Positions 25,387 through 33,622 of a stretch of 64,000 nt of DNA are shown in pieces. The stretch is from Rhodanobacteraceae bacterium. GTDB taxonomy: Bacteria; Acidobacteriota; Terriglobia; Terriglobales; Acidobacteriaceae. The stretch's first letter is position 1. The number at the start of each line of letters is the position of its first letter. The translations under genes and the position numbers were made by a program. Below the pieces are notes generated by a model. That model was not told where the DNA came from and made no database searches. It was given only the letters and a program-made list of their open reading frames with translations. The stretch covers positions 62,001 through 126,000 of the forward strand of contig JANXWZ010000238.1 of the NCBI GenBank assembly GCA_025350865.1, given 5' to 3'.

Positions 25387-26157
25387 CTAGTAACCGGTGG
25401 AGGCCGGAGGAGCCGACGTGTGGCCGGCGAGTTCGGCGAGAATGCGAACGCTGGCGCTGGCGCCGATGCGGGTGGCTCCGGCGCGGAGCATCGCTGTCGC
25501 GTCGGCCAGGGAGCGAATGCCGCCAGAGGCCTTGACTCCGGCGCGTGTGCCGGCGACGCCGCGCATCAACGCGATGTCGTCGACAGTGGCCCCGCCTGTG
25601 GAAAAGCCGGTGCTGGTCTTGATGAAGTCGGCTCCGGCGGCCAGTGCGATTTCAGAGGCACGCAGCTTCTCCTCGAAGGTGAGGAGGCAGGTTTCCAGGA
25701 TCACTTTAACGATCGCACCGGCTCCGTGGGCCAGTTCGACGACGCCACGGATATCTTGCCGGACGAGTTCGAAGTCTTCCTTTGTGCCCGATTTCAGGAC
25801 GCCGATATTCAGGACCATGTCAACGTCGTGCGCACCGTTTTTTAGGACGCGGGCGGTTTCGTCACGCTTGGAGGCGGAAAGTGTGGCACCAAGGGGAAAG
25901 CCTACGACGACGCCGACCGGGACGCCGGTGCCGGCGAGCGCCTCGGCCGCGACCGAGACCCAGTAGGGATTGACCATCGCGCAGGCGAAGCGGTTTTGGG
26001 CGGCCTCTTGGCAAAGCTGGATGACCTGGGAGCGGGTGGCTTCGGGCTTGAGCAGTGTGTGGTCGAGCACGGCAGCCAGCGCGGTGGGGGACGAGAGGGC
26101 CTGGGTGGCAAAGGCCGGGGCTTCATAGGGGAGGATGGTGCCGACGGTAGGGTTCAT
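25387..26157 (-). CDS. deoC: Deoxyribose-phosphate aldolase
   Basis: The class I aldolase cleaves 2-deoxyribose 5-phosphate to glyceraldehyde 3-phosphate and acetaldehyde. The 256-residue TIM barrel has LDHTLLKPEAT near the N terminus, VVGFPLG, the Schiff-base lysine in DFIKTSTGFS, and the second lysine in VKASGGIRSL. The ATG at 26157 is chosen because AGGAG lies 5 bases upstream; a six-codon longer form is possible. The gene sits 57 bases upstream of the phosphatase gene on the same strand. Confidence 0.93.
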   Translation of the reverse strand: MNPTVGTILPYEAPAFATQALSSPTALAAVLDHTLLKPEATRSQVIQLCQEAAQNRFACAMVNPYWVSVAAEALAGTGVPVGVVVGFPLGATLSASKRDETARVLKNGAHDVDMVLNIGVLKSGTKEDFELVRQDIRGVVELAHGAGAIVKVILETCLLTFEEKLRASEIALAAGADFIKTSTGFSTGGATVDDIALMRGVAGTRAGVKASGGIRSLADATAMLRAGATRIGASASVRILAELAGHTSAPPASTGY

Positions 26158-26392
26158 ACTTCTCCTGCTGGGCATTGCTGCACCCGGTCGTTTCTATCAT
26201 ACGAGGGGGATGAAAGGTGTCCAACGTGCGCATGGTCAACATAAGGCATCTGGAAAGGAACCGATGACGATGCAATGACAAATTGCTGACAACTGTTTGC
26301 AATACAAAGTTTAGTCTCCAGATTGTCGGCAGAAAAGTGGACCGGCGGAACCTCCCGACCCCTGGCGTCGCGAGGAACAAAGTGAGGCGAGA

Positions 26393-28030
26393 ATGCGGAA
26401 ATTCGCGATGCAGGACTACGCAACGGCAGTGAGTGGGCGATGGATAAAGCACGCAGCAGTTCTGGGACTCGCTGCGACCTGTGCGGCTGCGTCCGGACAG
26501 ACCAGCGGCGGGGTCTTCCAGGTCACAAACATTCTTTCCGACGGCTTTGTTCCGGCGGCGAACACCGATGTCGCCTTCGTCGATCCGTGGGGCGTATCAG
26601 GAGCCAAGACCCTGTGGATCAACACGGCCGCAACCGGGTTCAGCTATGTCGTGCCTATCGTTACGCCTGCCCCGCCAACGCCAGCGGTTTCCTTTAAAGC
26701 CGTTGTGCCGCCAGCGCCTGGTACCACGGGAGTCGGTCAGCCCACCGGAACGATCCAGAACACGACTGCGTCAGGGTTCGTTCTTTCCAATGGAGCAAAG
26801 GCGTCGTTCCTGTTTGCAACCCTGGATGGGACCGTGTCTGGATGGAACGGGGCACAGGCCGCCCAAGGTCAGCTCTCCCTGATTGCCATCAACAACAGCG
26901 CGAAGAAGGCCCAATACACCGGCATGGCGTTGGCCACCAATGCCAGCGGAAGCTACCTTCTGCTGCCGAATTTTGGAGCCGGCGGCAACGTTGAAATTTA
27001 CAACACCAGCTTTCAGCCCGCGACACTCGCAGGAACATTTACCGACCCTAACGTTCCTGCCGGTTACGCACCCTACGCTATTCACGTTATCGGAACTCAG
27101 GTGTTCGTGACCTATACCCTCCGCTCGACCACGAATTACCAGGAAACCCTGGGAACGAACACAGGATTTGTTTCGGTATTCGACGTGAACGGAACCTTCG
27201 TCTCGCGAGCGATTACTGGCGGGCTGTTGAATGCACCGTGGGGCGTCGCGATAGCTCCCGCAGGCTTCGGCATCTATGCCGGCGCCTTGTTGGTGGGCAA
27301 CTTCGGCGACGGGTTGATCACCGCCTACAATCCCACGACGTTTGCCTATCTCGGCACGGTCGCGGACAGCACCGGCAAAGCGATCGCGTATCCGGGACTC
27401 TGGGAGATTTTTTCCAACGCAAACGGGAATCCTGCGGCACTCTACTTTGTCGCCGGGCTCGCCAACGAGTCTCACGGGTTGTATGGATCGATCGCAAACT
27501 CCACGACAGCGACCAGCACTCCGACCTTCAACCTGAGCAGCGCGACCAAAGTGGCGTCCGTTGCGGTCGGATCGACGACGACGGTAGGCCTTAGCCTTGC
27601 TCCAGTCAACTCCTTCAACGGAACGGTTTCCATGAGTTGCACCGGACTCCCGGCAGGTGCTACATGCCAGTTCGGCACCGGCTTCGTCAGCATCTCTCCC
27701 ACTGCGCCGACGACGGCATCGGTGACGATTACAACGCAGGCCAAGGTCGGAAGCCTGGTCCGTCCGATGGGACGTGGCGCGGCGGCAGGGATTGTCGTTG
27801 CGTTGATGCTGCCTTTCGGCGCGATTGCTCTTGGACGGCGTCGGAGACAGCTCGCCGGACTGCGGTTGGCCCTGATGTTGGCGCTGAGCGTCGCGACAGT
27901 AGGACTCTTCTCTGGTTGCAGTACCGCACTCAGCATTCCTGCGACGCCCACGGGAACTTCGAACGTGACGATCACCGCGACGTCACCCAGCGCTACGCAA
28001 TCGACGGTGGTCGCCCTCACCGTTCAATGA
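26393..28030 (+). CDS. Secreted TIGR03118-family protein with Ig-like domain and C-terminal membrane segments
   Basis: After a signal region ending near AAASGQ, the 545-residue protein opens with FQVTNILSDG and DVAFVDPWGVSG, the TIGR03118 signature of a beta-propeller-like extracellular domain (to about 365). A bacterial Ig-like domain follows (about 370-445, containing FNGTVSMSCTGLPAGATCQF). It ends with two hydrophobic segments around a basic RRRRQLAG and a polar tail. The function of the family is not known. The gene is monocistronic, with a clear terminator after it. Confidence 0.75.
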   Translation: MRKFAMQDYATAVSGRWIKHAAVLGLAATCAAASGQTSGGVFQVTNILSDGFVPAANTDVAFVDPWGVSGAKTLWINTAATGFSYVVPIVTPAPPTPAVSFKAVVPPAPGTTGVGQPTGTIQNTTASGFVLSNGAKASFLFATLDGTVSGWNGAQAAQGQLSLIAINNSAKKAQYTGMALATNASGSYLLLPNFGAGGNVEIYNTSFQPATLAGTFTDPNVPAGYAPYAIHVIGTQVFVTYTLRSTTNYQETLGTNTGFVSVFDVNGTFVSRAITGGLLNAPWGVAIAPAGFGIYAGALLVGNFGDGLITAYNPTTFAYLGTVADSTGKAIAYPGLWEIFSNANGNPAALYFVAGLANESHGLYGSIANSTTATSTPTFNLSSATKVASVAVGSTTTVGLSLAPVNSFNGTVSMSCTGLPAGATCQFGTGFVSISPTAPTTASVTITTQAKVGSLVRPMGRGAAAGIVVALMLPFGAIALGRRRRQLAGLRLALMLALSVATVGLFSGCSTALSIPATPTGTSNVTITATSPSATQSTVVALTVQ

Positions 28031-28055
28031 GGTTGTACCTGACGGTCACTAGCCA

Positions 28056-28086
28056 GCCGCCCCTCACCCGGGGCGGCTTCTTTTTT
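28056..28086 (+). terminator. Rho-independent terminator
   Basis: The stem GCCGCCCC/GGGGCGGC with a short TCACCC loop is followed by TTCTTTTTT. It lies 25 bases after the TIGR03118 stop and before the convergent hpt gene. Confidence 0.88.
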
Positions 28087-28133
28087 GCGGAATTGTTGCA
28101 GATGGTGTCCGATACCGGACGGAGCTTCCAAGA

Positions 28134-28712
28134 CTAGTGGCCAGCCGGTGTCTCAGGATAGATGCGAATGTCCGCCACGTTGCGGTACACCTCGGCGTAG
28201 TCCATGCCGTAGCCGATGACGAAGCGGTTGGGAATCGAGAAGGCAATGTAGTCGGCTTCGATAGGCACCAGGCGGCGTTCGGGCTTGTCCAGGCAGGTGG
28301 CGATCTTCAGCGAGGCGGGCTTGTGCTGGAGCATCAGGCCGCGCAGATAGCTGAGCGTGAGTCCCGTGTCGAGAATGTCTTCGACGATGATCACGTGCTT
28401 GCCTTCGATCGGGTTATCGATGTCCTTGATCAGCTTGACGGCACCGGAAGAAACCCGAGCGCGGCCGTAGCTTGAGACCGCAACGAAGTCGAAGGTGTTG
28501 GAGATGGTGATGGCGCGGGCCAGGTCCGCGAGGAAAATTGCGGCACCCTTGAGGACTCCGATGAGAACGATGGGCTGACCGCTATCCTGACCGGCGTATT
28601 CGGCCGAGATCTGCGCACCAATTTCGGCCACGCGCTGGGCGATCTGTTCTTTGCTGAAGAGGATTTCCATGGAAGAGGCGGGCGGAAAGACTGGAGCGGT
28701 GTTCGTCGACAT
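28134..28712 (-). CDS. hpt: Hypoxanthine phosphoribosyltransferase
   Basis: This purine-salvage enzyme makes IMP (and often GMP) from the free base and PRPP. The 192-residue protein has VLIGVLKGAAIFLADL (PPi loop) near 50, the PRPP-binding VIIVEDILDTGLTL near 105-118, and the base-binding IPNRFVIGYGMDYAEVYRN near the C terminus, which is typical of Hpt. The start at 28712 has no strong ribosome site, and an ATG 14 codons later is possible. It is divergent from lgt. Confidence 0.93.
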   Translation of the reverse strand: MSTNTAPVFPPASSMEILFSKEQIAQRVAEIGAQISAEYAGQDSGQPIVLIGVLKGAAIFLADLARAITISNTFDFVAVSSYGRARVSSGAVKLIKDIDNPIEGKHVIIVEDILDTGLTLSYLRGLMLQHKPASLKIATCLDKPERRLVPIEADYIAFSIPNRFVIGYGMDYAEVYRNVADIRIYPETPAGH

Positions 28713-28816
28713 GAGGTATAGGTTAGAGCATTTTAGGGGCGCGTGTCGCGTTCATTTCAGGGCGATATACTGACTGTTGAGCCCTGACCTGCAGATGGCG
28801 CAGGGCTGTGAGGAAT

Positions 28817-29695
28817 ATGTATCCGTATATCCATCTAGGTTCGTTTGAGCTGGGCACCTTTGGCCTCTTTCTTTGGCTGGCGGCGGTGCTGGCGGGAGTA
28901 GTGCTGCATAAGAGCTTTGTCCGCGATGGCGTCGATGCCGATGCGCTGAATGTCGTGTGCTTTGTCGTTTTGGCAGGAGTGCTTGGAGCCAAGGCGTGGC
29001 ATGAGCTGCAGGATCCGGCTCTGCTGCGGGATACGATGAAGACGATCTTCGCGCCTGGGATGAGCCACGTTGGGCAGATCGTGCTTGGCCTGGGCGGATG
29101 GATGCGGAGCGGGATCGCCTGGTTTGGCGGACTGGTCGCTGGGATTGCCATGCTGCTATGGCAAGGCAAGGTCGCCCGGCCGAATGGGATGACGGGATTT
29201 AGAGCTGGCGTCCGCATGCTGGACCTTGCGGCTGCTGCAGCTCCGGTTGGCTACGGGGTGGGGCGGATCGGCTGCCTGATGAGCGGCGACGGGGACTACG
29301 GCTCCATTACGACGTCGAAACTGTGGGGCGTACACATGGCGACCAATGCGCTGGTGCCGGTGCATCCAGCGGATGCCTTAGTGCTGAACACTCCGCTGTG
29401 GGAGCTGCTGGCTGCGCTGGTGATCGCTTGGATGGTGTGGCAGCTTGGGAAGCAGGCACGTCCGCTGGGATGGCTTACCGCTGTGTACCTTGTGCTGAGT
29501 GGGCTGGCCCGGTTTTCGGTGGAGTTCTTCCGCATCAACCCCAAGCTGTATCTCGGGCAGCACTTCAGCAACGCGCAAATGGCGGCCCTGGGGAGCGTGC
29601 TGGTGGGGGCGATTATCCTGGTGGCGGTGCGGTCGAAAGAGCCGGTTGGTGGCCCGGCGGAGATGCCGGTTCGGCTGGAGCAGTCGGCGGCTTAG
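28817..29695 (+). CDS. lgt: Lgt-family prolipoprotein diacylglyceryl transferase, variant active-site motif
   Basis: The 292-residue polytopic membrane protein has the Lgt fold, with about seven hydrophobic segments, GWMRSGIAWFGGLVAG near 100, the signature loop GYGVGRIGCLMSGDGDYG near 152-169 and RFSVEFFR near 240. Lgt transfers diacylglycerol to the lipobox cysteine of prelipoproteins. The signature differs from E. coli GRIGNFINGE: asparagine is cysteine and glutamate is aspartate. A GRIGC...GDG form belongs to a divergent branch of the family, so activity is likely but not certain. The ATG at 28817 or the GTG at 28808 can be the start. Confidence 0.8.
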   Translation: MYPYIHLGSFELGTFGLFLWLAAVLAGVVLHKSFVRDGVDADALNVVCFVVLAGVLGAKAWHELQDPALLRDTMKTIFAPGMSHVGQIVLGLGGWMRSGIAWFGGLVAGIAMLLWQGKVARPNGMTGFRAGVRMLDLAAAAAPVGYGVGRIGCLMSGDGDYGSITTSKLWGVHMATNALVPVHPADALVLNTPLWELLAALVIAWMVWQLGKQARPLGWLTAVYLVLSGLARFSVEFFRINPKLYLGQHFSNAQMAALGSVLVGAIILVAVRSKEPVGGPAEMPVRLEQSAA

Positions 29696-29725
29696 GATCG
29701 GTCGCGTAGCTCGGTCATTCTCGTT

Positions 29726-29761
29726 CCCACTCATCGCGATGAGCTGCGATGAATGGGGCAC
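29726..29761 (+). repeat. Dispersed hairpin repeat, family 1, copy 4
   Basis: The element reads CCCAC, TCATCGC, loop GATGAGCT, GCGATGA, ATGGGGCAC. It lies between the convergent lgt gene and the aqpZ remnant. Confidence 0.82.
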
Positions 29762-29786
29762 GGAGAGGGTTGCGGTGGCTTCGAGG

Positions 29787-30511
29787 TTAGTCCTTGGCCA
29801 TAGCTTCGCGGATTGGCTCCTGCGGTGCGGCGAAGAAGGCAGTGGAGATGAACCCGCCAAGAACTGCGCCCAGGATCGGTGCGACCCAGAACAACCACAG
29901 CTGCGACAAGGCCCAGCCACCCGCGAAGATAGCGACTGCTGTCGAACGCGCCGGGTTGACCGACGTGTTGGTGACCGGGATGCTGATCAGGTGGATCAGC
30001 GTGAGGCCAAGGCCAATTGCGATGGGCGCGAAGCCTTTCGGTGCGCGCTCGTCCGTCGCTCCGAGGATGATGAGCAGGAAGAATGCGGTAAGGACAACCT
30101 CGGCGACGAAGCAGGCGAGCAGCGAGTAGTGATCTGGTGAGTGGTCGGCATAGCCATTCGAGGCGAAGCCGCCGGTGACGAAACCGGGCTTGCCGCTGGC
30201 GATCAGGTAGAGGACGGAAGCCCCGCGATTCCACCGGCGACCTGCGCGATGATGTAGCCGGGAAGATCCTTCAGCGGGAATCGTTTGCCGATAACGAGAC
30301 CAATCGAGACGGCGGGGTTGAGATGACAACCGGAGACGTGACCGATAGCAAAAGCCATCGTTAGAACGGTAAGTCCGAAAGCGAGTGAGACGCCTACGAA
30401 GCCGATGCCGAGGGTTGGATAGCCCGCAGCCAGAACTGCGCTTCCGCAGCCCCCGAAGACGAGTCAAAAAGTGCCGAAGAATTCTGCCGCAATACGCTTG
30501 CTTGGATGCAT
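29787..30511 (-). pseudogene. aqpZ: Aquaporin Z, broken by a nonsense codon and a frameshift
   Basis: Read from the ATG at 30511 the sequence encodes [15 protein letters not shown] and then TGA (30466-30464) where AqpZ has tryptophan. It continues in the same frame with [16 protein letters not shown] through the first NPA motif ([11 protein letters not shown]) to IIAQVAGG. Near 30221-30224 a four-base G run (minus strand) has lost one base. The next frame carries [12 protein letters not shown], the second NPA ([13 protein letters not shown]) and the C terminus to TAA at 29787. The remaining sequence is still very like E. coli AqpZ, so the decay is recent or the two changes are sequence errors. 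Confidence 0.88.
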
Positions 30512-30615
30512 GTCGTGCCTTTCGTGCTGGGTGGAGTAGTCAAGTGCCGGGTGGCATCGTTGACGGGTCTACTGGGCCCAATTGCGCGAACGCCGAAGTT
30601 TAGCACGGCTTGCTG

Positions 30616-31746
30616 CTACGGCTTGTAGTTGCTGTAGTTGATGTCGAAGAGCGTGCGGCGCGCGCTGAACTTCACGTAGGAGTCGCCATTGGGGACGACT
30701 GTGGAGAGGATCGTGGAATGAGTCGGCAGAACATACGGTGTTCCACCGACCATGAGCGGTTCGTAATCGATGCGTATGTCTTCCTGGTGCACGAAGTCCG
30801 TGACCTTCGGATCAGCTTTGGTGATCAGGCGCAGGATGAGCCCGGTTTTTGCGTCGACGAACAGCTCCCCATGGTAACCGGTCGCTGTTTTGAACGGAAC
30901 GAACGAAGTCGCGGTGCCGGAGTTTCCACTGAACTGCATACCGCTCCCGATGTGCTCCAGCTCAGGAAAGCAGCAGTAGTTGACCTTGTAGGAGGATTGC
31001 TTGCGCGGGATACTGAACGCAAAAACTGCAATCTGGCGGTCGTTGATGGTCTGCCAGCGAAGCCACGTGGGCGTGGACTTGCCCAGGTCGCCGAGCACCG
31101 CAAGCAGCGAGAGTCCGGGCACAGTCTGTGAAATTTGACCAAGTTGACCGCCCGGATCCTTCTGCTTCACATATCCCGGCGCGTCTTCTACACCCGCCTG
31201 GGTGTTGATATGAAGCGTCTCCTGATTGATCAGCGATAGGTAGACCGGTTCGGCTATCTCCGAGTAGCCATTGGCGTTCGACATGCTGCCGCCGTTGCCG
31301 GACGTGTTCTTGATATAGCTGACGCCATTCTGGAAGCGCACGCTCTTCTTGTCTGCTGTCAGTTTTGGGATTTTGGGAAATGTCTCGGTTACGATCATCA
31401 CAGCCTTTTTGAGTAACTCCGCCTGTTCGGCGGCGGTGGGAGCCGGGTCCTTCGGGACGTCCGTCGCGGGGGGCGCGAGCTGGGAGCTATCGAGCAGCAG
31501 CAGTATGATCTGCTCCGTAGTCCTGGGACCTGGATGCTCGTCAAGCAAGCCCTTGAGGACCTTCGGAGTGAGTTGCTCGCTCAGGTGAATCTCCTGAAGC
31601 TTGATCGCGATTTCGGTGTCCGATTTGTGAGCGGCGATCAGGCCCTGCACGAGCCGAGTGAGCTCGGCGACTGTGCTAGGCGGTACAGCTGCCACAGCCA
31701 CGATCGTGGCGAAGACGACTGAGAGGGCTACAAGTAGCTTTTTCAA
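30616..31746 (-). CDS. Exported protein of unknown function
   Basis: The 376-residue protein has a signal peptide (LLVALSVVFATIVAVAAV). An alpha-helical N-terminal part follows (about 25-125, with hydrophobic-leucine patterns and an LAPPATDVPKDPAPT linker), then a beta-rich C-terminal part (about 140-376) with repeated Y/F-x-hydrophobic strands. I do not recognise a family. The TTG at 31746 is preferred because AAGGA lies 7 bases upstream; a TTG two codons earlier has almost no spacer. It follows the SprT-like gene by 79 bases on the same strand. Confidence 0.7.
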   Translation of the reverse strand: MKKLLVALSVVFATIVAVAAVPPSTVAELTRLVQGLIAAHKSDTEIAIKLQEIHLSEQLTPKVLKGLLDEHPGPRTTEQIILLLLDSSQLAPPATDVPKDPAPTAAEQAELLKKAVMIVTETFPKIPKLTADKKSVRFQNGVSYIKNTSGNGGSMSNANGYSEIAEPVYLSLINQETLHINTQAGVEDAPGYVKQKDPGGQLGQISQTVPGLSLLAVLGDLGKSTPTWLRWQTINDRQIAVFAFSIPRKQSSYKVNYCCFPELEHIGSGMQFSGNSGTATSFVPFKTATGYHGELFVDAKTGLILRLITKADPKVTDFVHQEDIRIDYEPLMVGGTPYVLPTHSTILSTVVPNGDSYVKFSARRTLFDINYSNYKP

Positions 31747-31825
31747 GGGCAAATCCTTCTGAGCGAACCAGACTAAGAGTGAGTTTGTGTCTGGAGAAGT
31801 GTAGCTCAGGCTGATTTTGTATTAG

Positions 31826-32512
31826 TCACAGACACTTGAGGTAGGCCTTGGCCTCTTCGAGCTCGGGGAATAGGCGCTCCTCCGCCTGGAACTCGCGGGA
31901 GTGGACACAGCGGCGGCCAGCCTTGACGCGGACAGGATGCTTGAGGTGCAACATCTCGTGATACAGCAGATACTCGATGGCGCAGCGCGGGGTGTCAGCC
32001 CGGTCAAAGACGCGGGAGACAACGATGGTGTTATGGGCGGCGTCGTAGTGGCCCAGCATGCGTCGGGCGTGGTGCGCCGACCAGGTGAGAGTGGGGCGCC
32101 CCAGCAGGCCGTGGAAGAACCGGAGGTTAATGGCGTCGAAAACCTCATTGAGGTCGTAGAAGTGGCCCACCGGTGTGGAGATTCGCTTGCGTCCGCGAGT
32201 AATGCGGATGTGCTCGGCTCCCTTGGCGACAGCCTCCGAGCGGACATAGCGGCGGTACCGGTCCGCGTGCGATGGCACGATCGGTTTGCGGTACAGCTTG
32301 GCCAGCAGGATGTGCGCAATGGCGTGATGGACAGTCTCCGGCGAAGCTTCGAGGAGGTCTGAAAGACGCACGTGGAGTGTGCCATCTTTTAGCCGGATCG
32401 TCGTGTTGAGGGACGTAAATCGGCGAAAACGAATGTCGAGCGCAGGCATGGGAGCGCGGGGCCGAAGCTCGCGATATTGATGCTCGAAGATTGGGATCAG
32501 GGACACCGGCAC
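31826..32512 (-). CDS. SprT-like zinc metalloprotease domain protein
   Basis: The 228-residue protein has the zinc motif HEMLHLKHPV (about 185-194) with a third ligand region RRCVHSREF shortly after. Upstream it shows HYDAAHNTIVVSRVFD and IEYLLYHE, the arrangement of SprT/Spartan-like and YgjP-like gluzincins. No signal peptide is present, so it is probably cytoplasmic. Targets are unknown; DNA-protein crosslink repair is known for eukaryotic relatives only. The start is a GTG at 32512 with a weak ribosome site. Confidence 0.78.
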   Translation of the reverse strand: MPVSLIPIFEHQYRELRPRAPMPALDIRFRRFTSLNTTIRLKDGTLHVRLSDLLEASPETVHHAIAHILLAKLYRKPIVPSHADRYRRYVRSEAVAKGAEHIRITRGRKRISTPVGHFYDLNEVFDAINLRFFHGLLGRPTLTWSAHHARRMLGHYDAAHNTIVVSRVFDRADTPRCAIEYLLYHEMLHLKHPVRVKAGRRCVHSREFQAEERLFPELEEAKAYLKCL

Positions 32513-32552
32513 GTTAGCTTTAGGTTAACATGCCGAGCCGCGTACAGGTAGA

Positions 32553-33122
32553 TCAGGAACGGGGTCTGGGCTTGGATCTGCCGTCGTCCTTGGGCGGCGG
32601 ATGTGCAGGAAACCATGCCTTTTGCTCATCGACCATCCGGGTTGCCGACTCATGGATGTCGGCCAGCGTTTCGAGGGCGAATTTGCGCGCGATCTTGTAG
32701 GGTTCATTATCCGGTGGAGTGCGGATTGATGTGCCCCAGCGCTCGGCCGCTGCCAGCACCTTGGGCAGCACCTTGCGAATGTCGCGGTGGTGCTGGCTGT
32801 AGTCGTCCAGGTTGTCTTCGAGGTCCTCGGCGATAGAGGAGAACTGCTCCATCAGGTCGTGGATATCCTGATCGCGGCCCGGTTGCCGTTTGCCGGTCGC
32901 AAGCTTGTCGATGCCTTTCGTGCGCTGGTCTAAGAAGTCGATAAACGCCAGAATGCGGTCCGGAGGGTAGTAAGCGGTGTCGCGGAGCTTATCCACCTCA
33001 GCATCGGAGAGCGCCGATTCGCGTTGCTGGGCGCGCAGGGAATGCGCGAGGAAGAAGACGAGGAACAGGGAGAGGATACCCAGAACTTTCCCGCGGAAGA
33101 TCGAACGTGCCCAGCGAGCCAT
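32553..33122 (-). CDS. Exported helical protein of unknown function
   Basis: From the ATG at 33122 the protein is 189 residues. It has an N-terminal hydrophobic segment (VLGILSLFLVFFLAHSLRAQQ) that looks like a signal peptide, then a charged helical body and a Pro/Lys/Arg-rich end (HPPPKDDGRSKPRPRS). I recognise no family. It begins two bases after the stop of the upstream gene (TGATAATG), so the two are probably translationally coupled and may work together. Confidence 0.7.
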   Translation of the reverse strand: MARWARSIFRGKVLGILSLFLVFFLAHSLRAQQRESALSDAEVDKLRDTAYYPPDRILAFIDFLDQRTKGIDKLATGKRQPGRDQDIHDLMEQFSSIAEDLEDNLDDYSQHHRDIRKVLPKVLAAAERWGTSIRTPPDNEPYKIARKFALETLADIHESATRMVDEQKAWFPAHPPPKDDGRSKPRPRS

Positions 33123-33124
33123 TA

Positions 33125-33595
33125 TCAATGAGCGAAAACCTGCGCGAGTAACTCATCGTGCAACTTGTCCAGCCGCTTGAGGGTGGCCTGAAGCAGGTAC
33201 GAATCATCGGTCGATATAACGTGCATCAACTGGGTCAGCCGATAGGTGGCGAGGTGCATCAGCATCTCTGCATTCTTCACACGCTTGCTGGTCTTGCCGA
33301 GGTTGGCATGGATACGGTCCGCGTAGGCCTGCACCTTCTCAAGTGAAGCGGTGGCCTGGTCCATATCGCCGGCGGCAACCTGCTTTCCGGCTATTTCCAC
33401 ATAATCGTGGACAAGCTGCGTGAAGAGGAATGGCTGCTCGTTGATCTGGGCGTGCTCAGCTCGCTGTTCGAGCTCTGCGAGAGCGGCTGCATCCACCACA
33501 TTATCTGCGATCAAACCGGACGCGCGGGCCTGGGGGAGTACGAGGGCGGAACCTAAGACGAGGAGGAGAACGGAGTTGGCAACTGAGATTCTCAT
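33125..33595 (-). CDS. Exported helical protein of unknown function
   Basis: The 156-residue protein has a signal peptide (NSVLLLVLGSALVLPQARA) and an all-helical body with heptad-like patterning (about 30-156), including LEKVQAYADRIHANLGK. I recognise no family. AGAAGG lies 5 bases upstream of the ATG. It is followed at once by the gene at 33122 and preceded by the TPR gene (27-base gap), so these three exported proteins and uvrA lie head to tail. Confidence 0.7.
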   Translation of the reverse strand: MRISVANSVLLLVLGSALVLPQARASGLIADNVVDAAALAELEQRAEHAQINEQPFLFTQLVHDYVEIAGKQVAAGDMDQATASLEKVQAYADRIHANLGKTSKRVKNAEMLMHLATYRLTQLMHVISTDDSYLLQATLKRLDKLHDELLAQVFAH

Positions 33596-33622
33596 GTTGC
33601 ACCTTCTATCGACTGGTTAACT

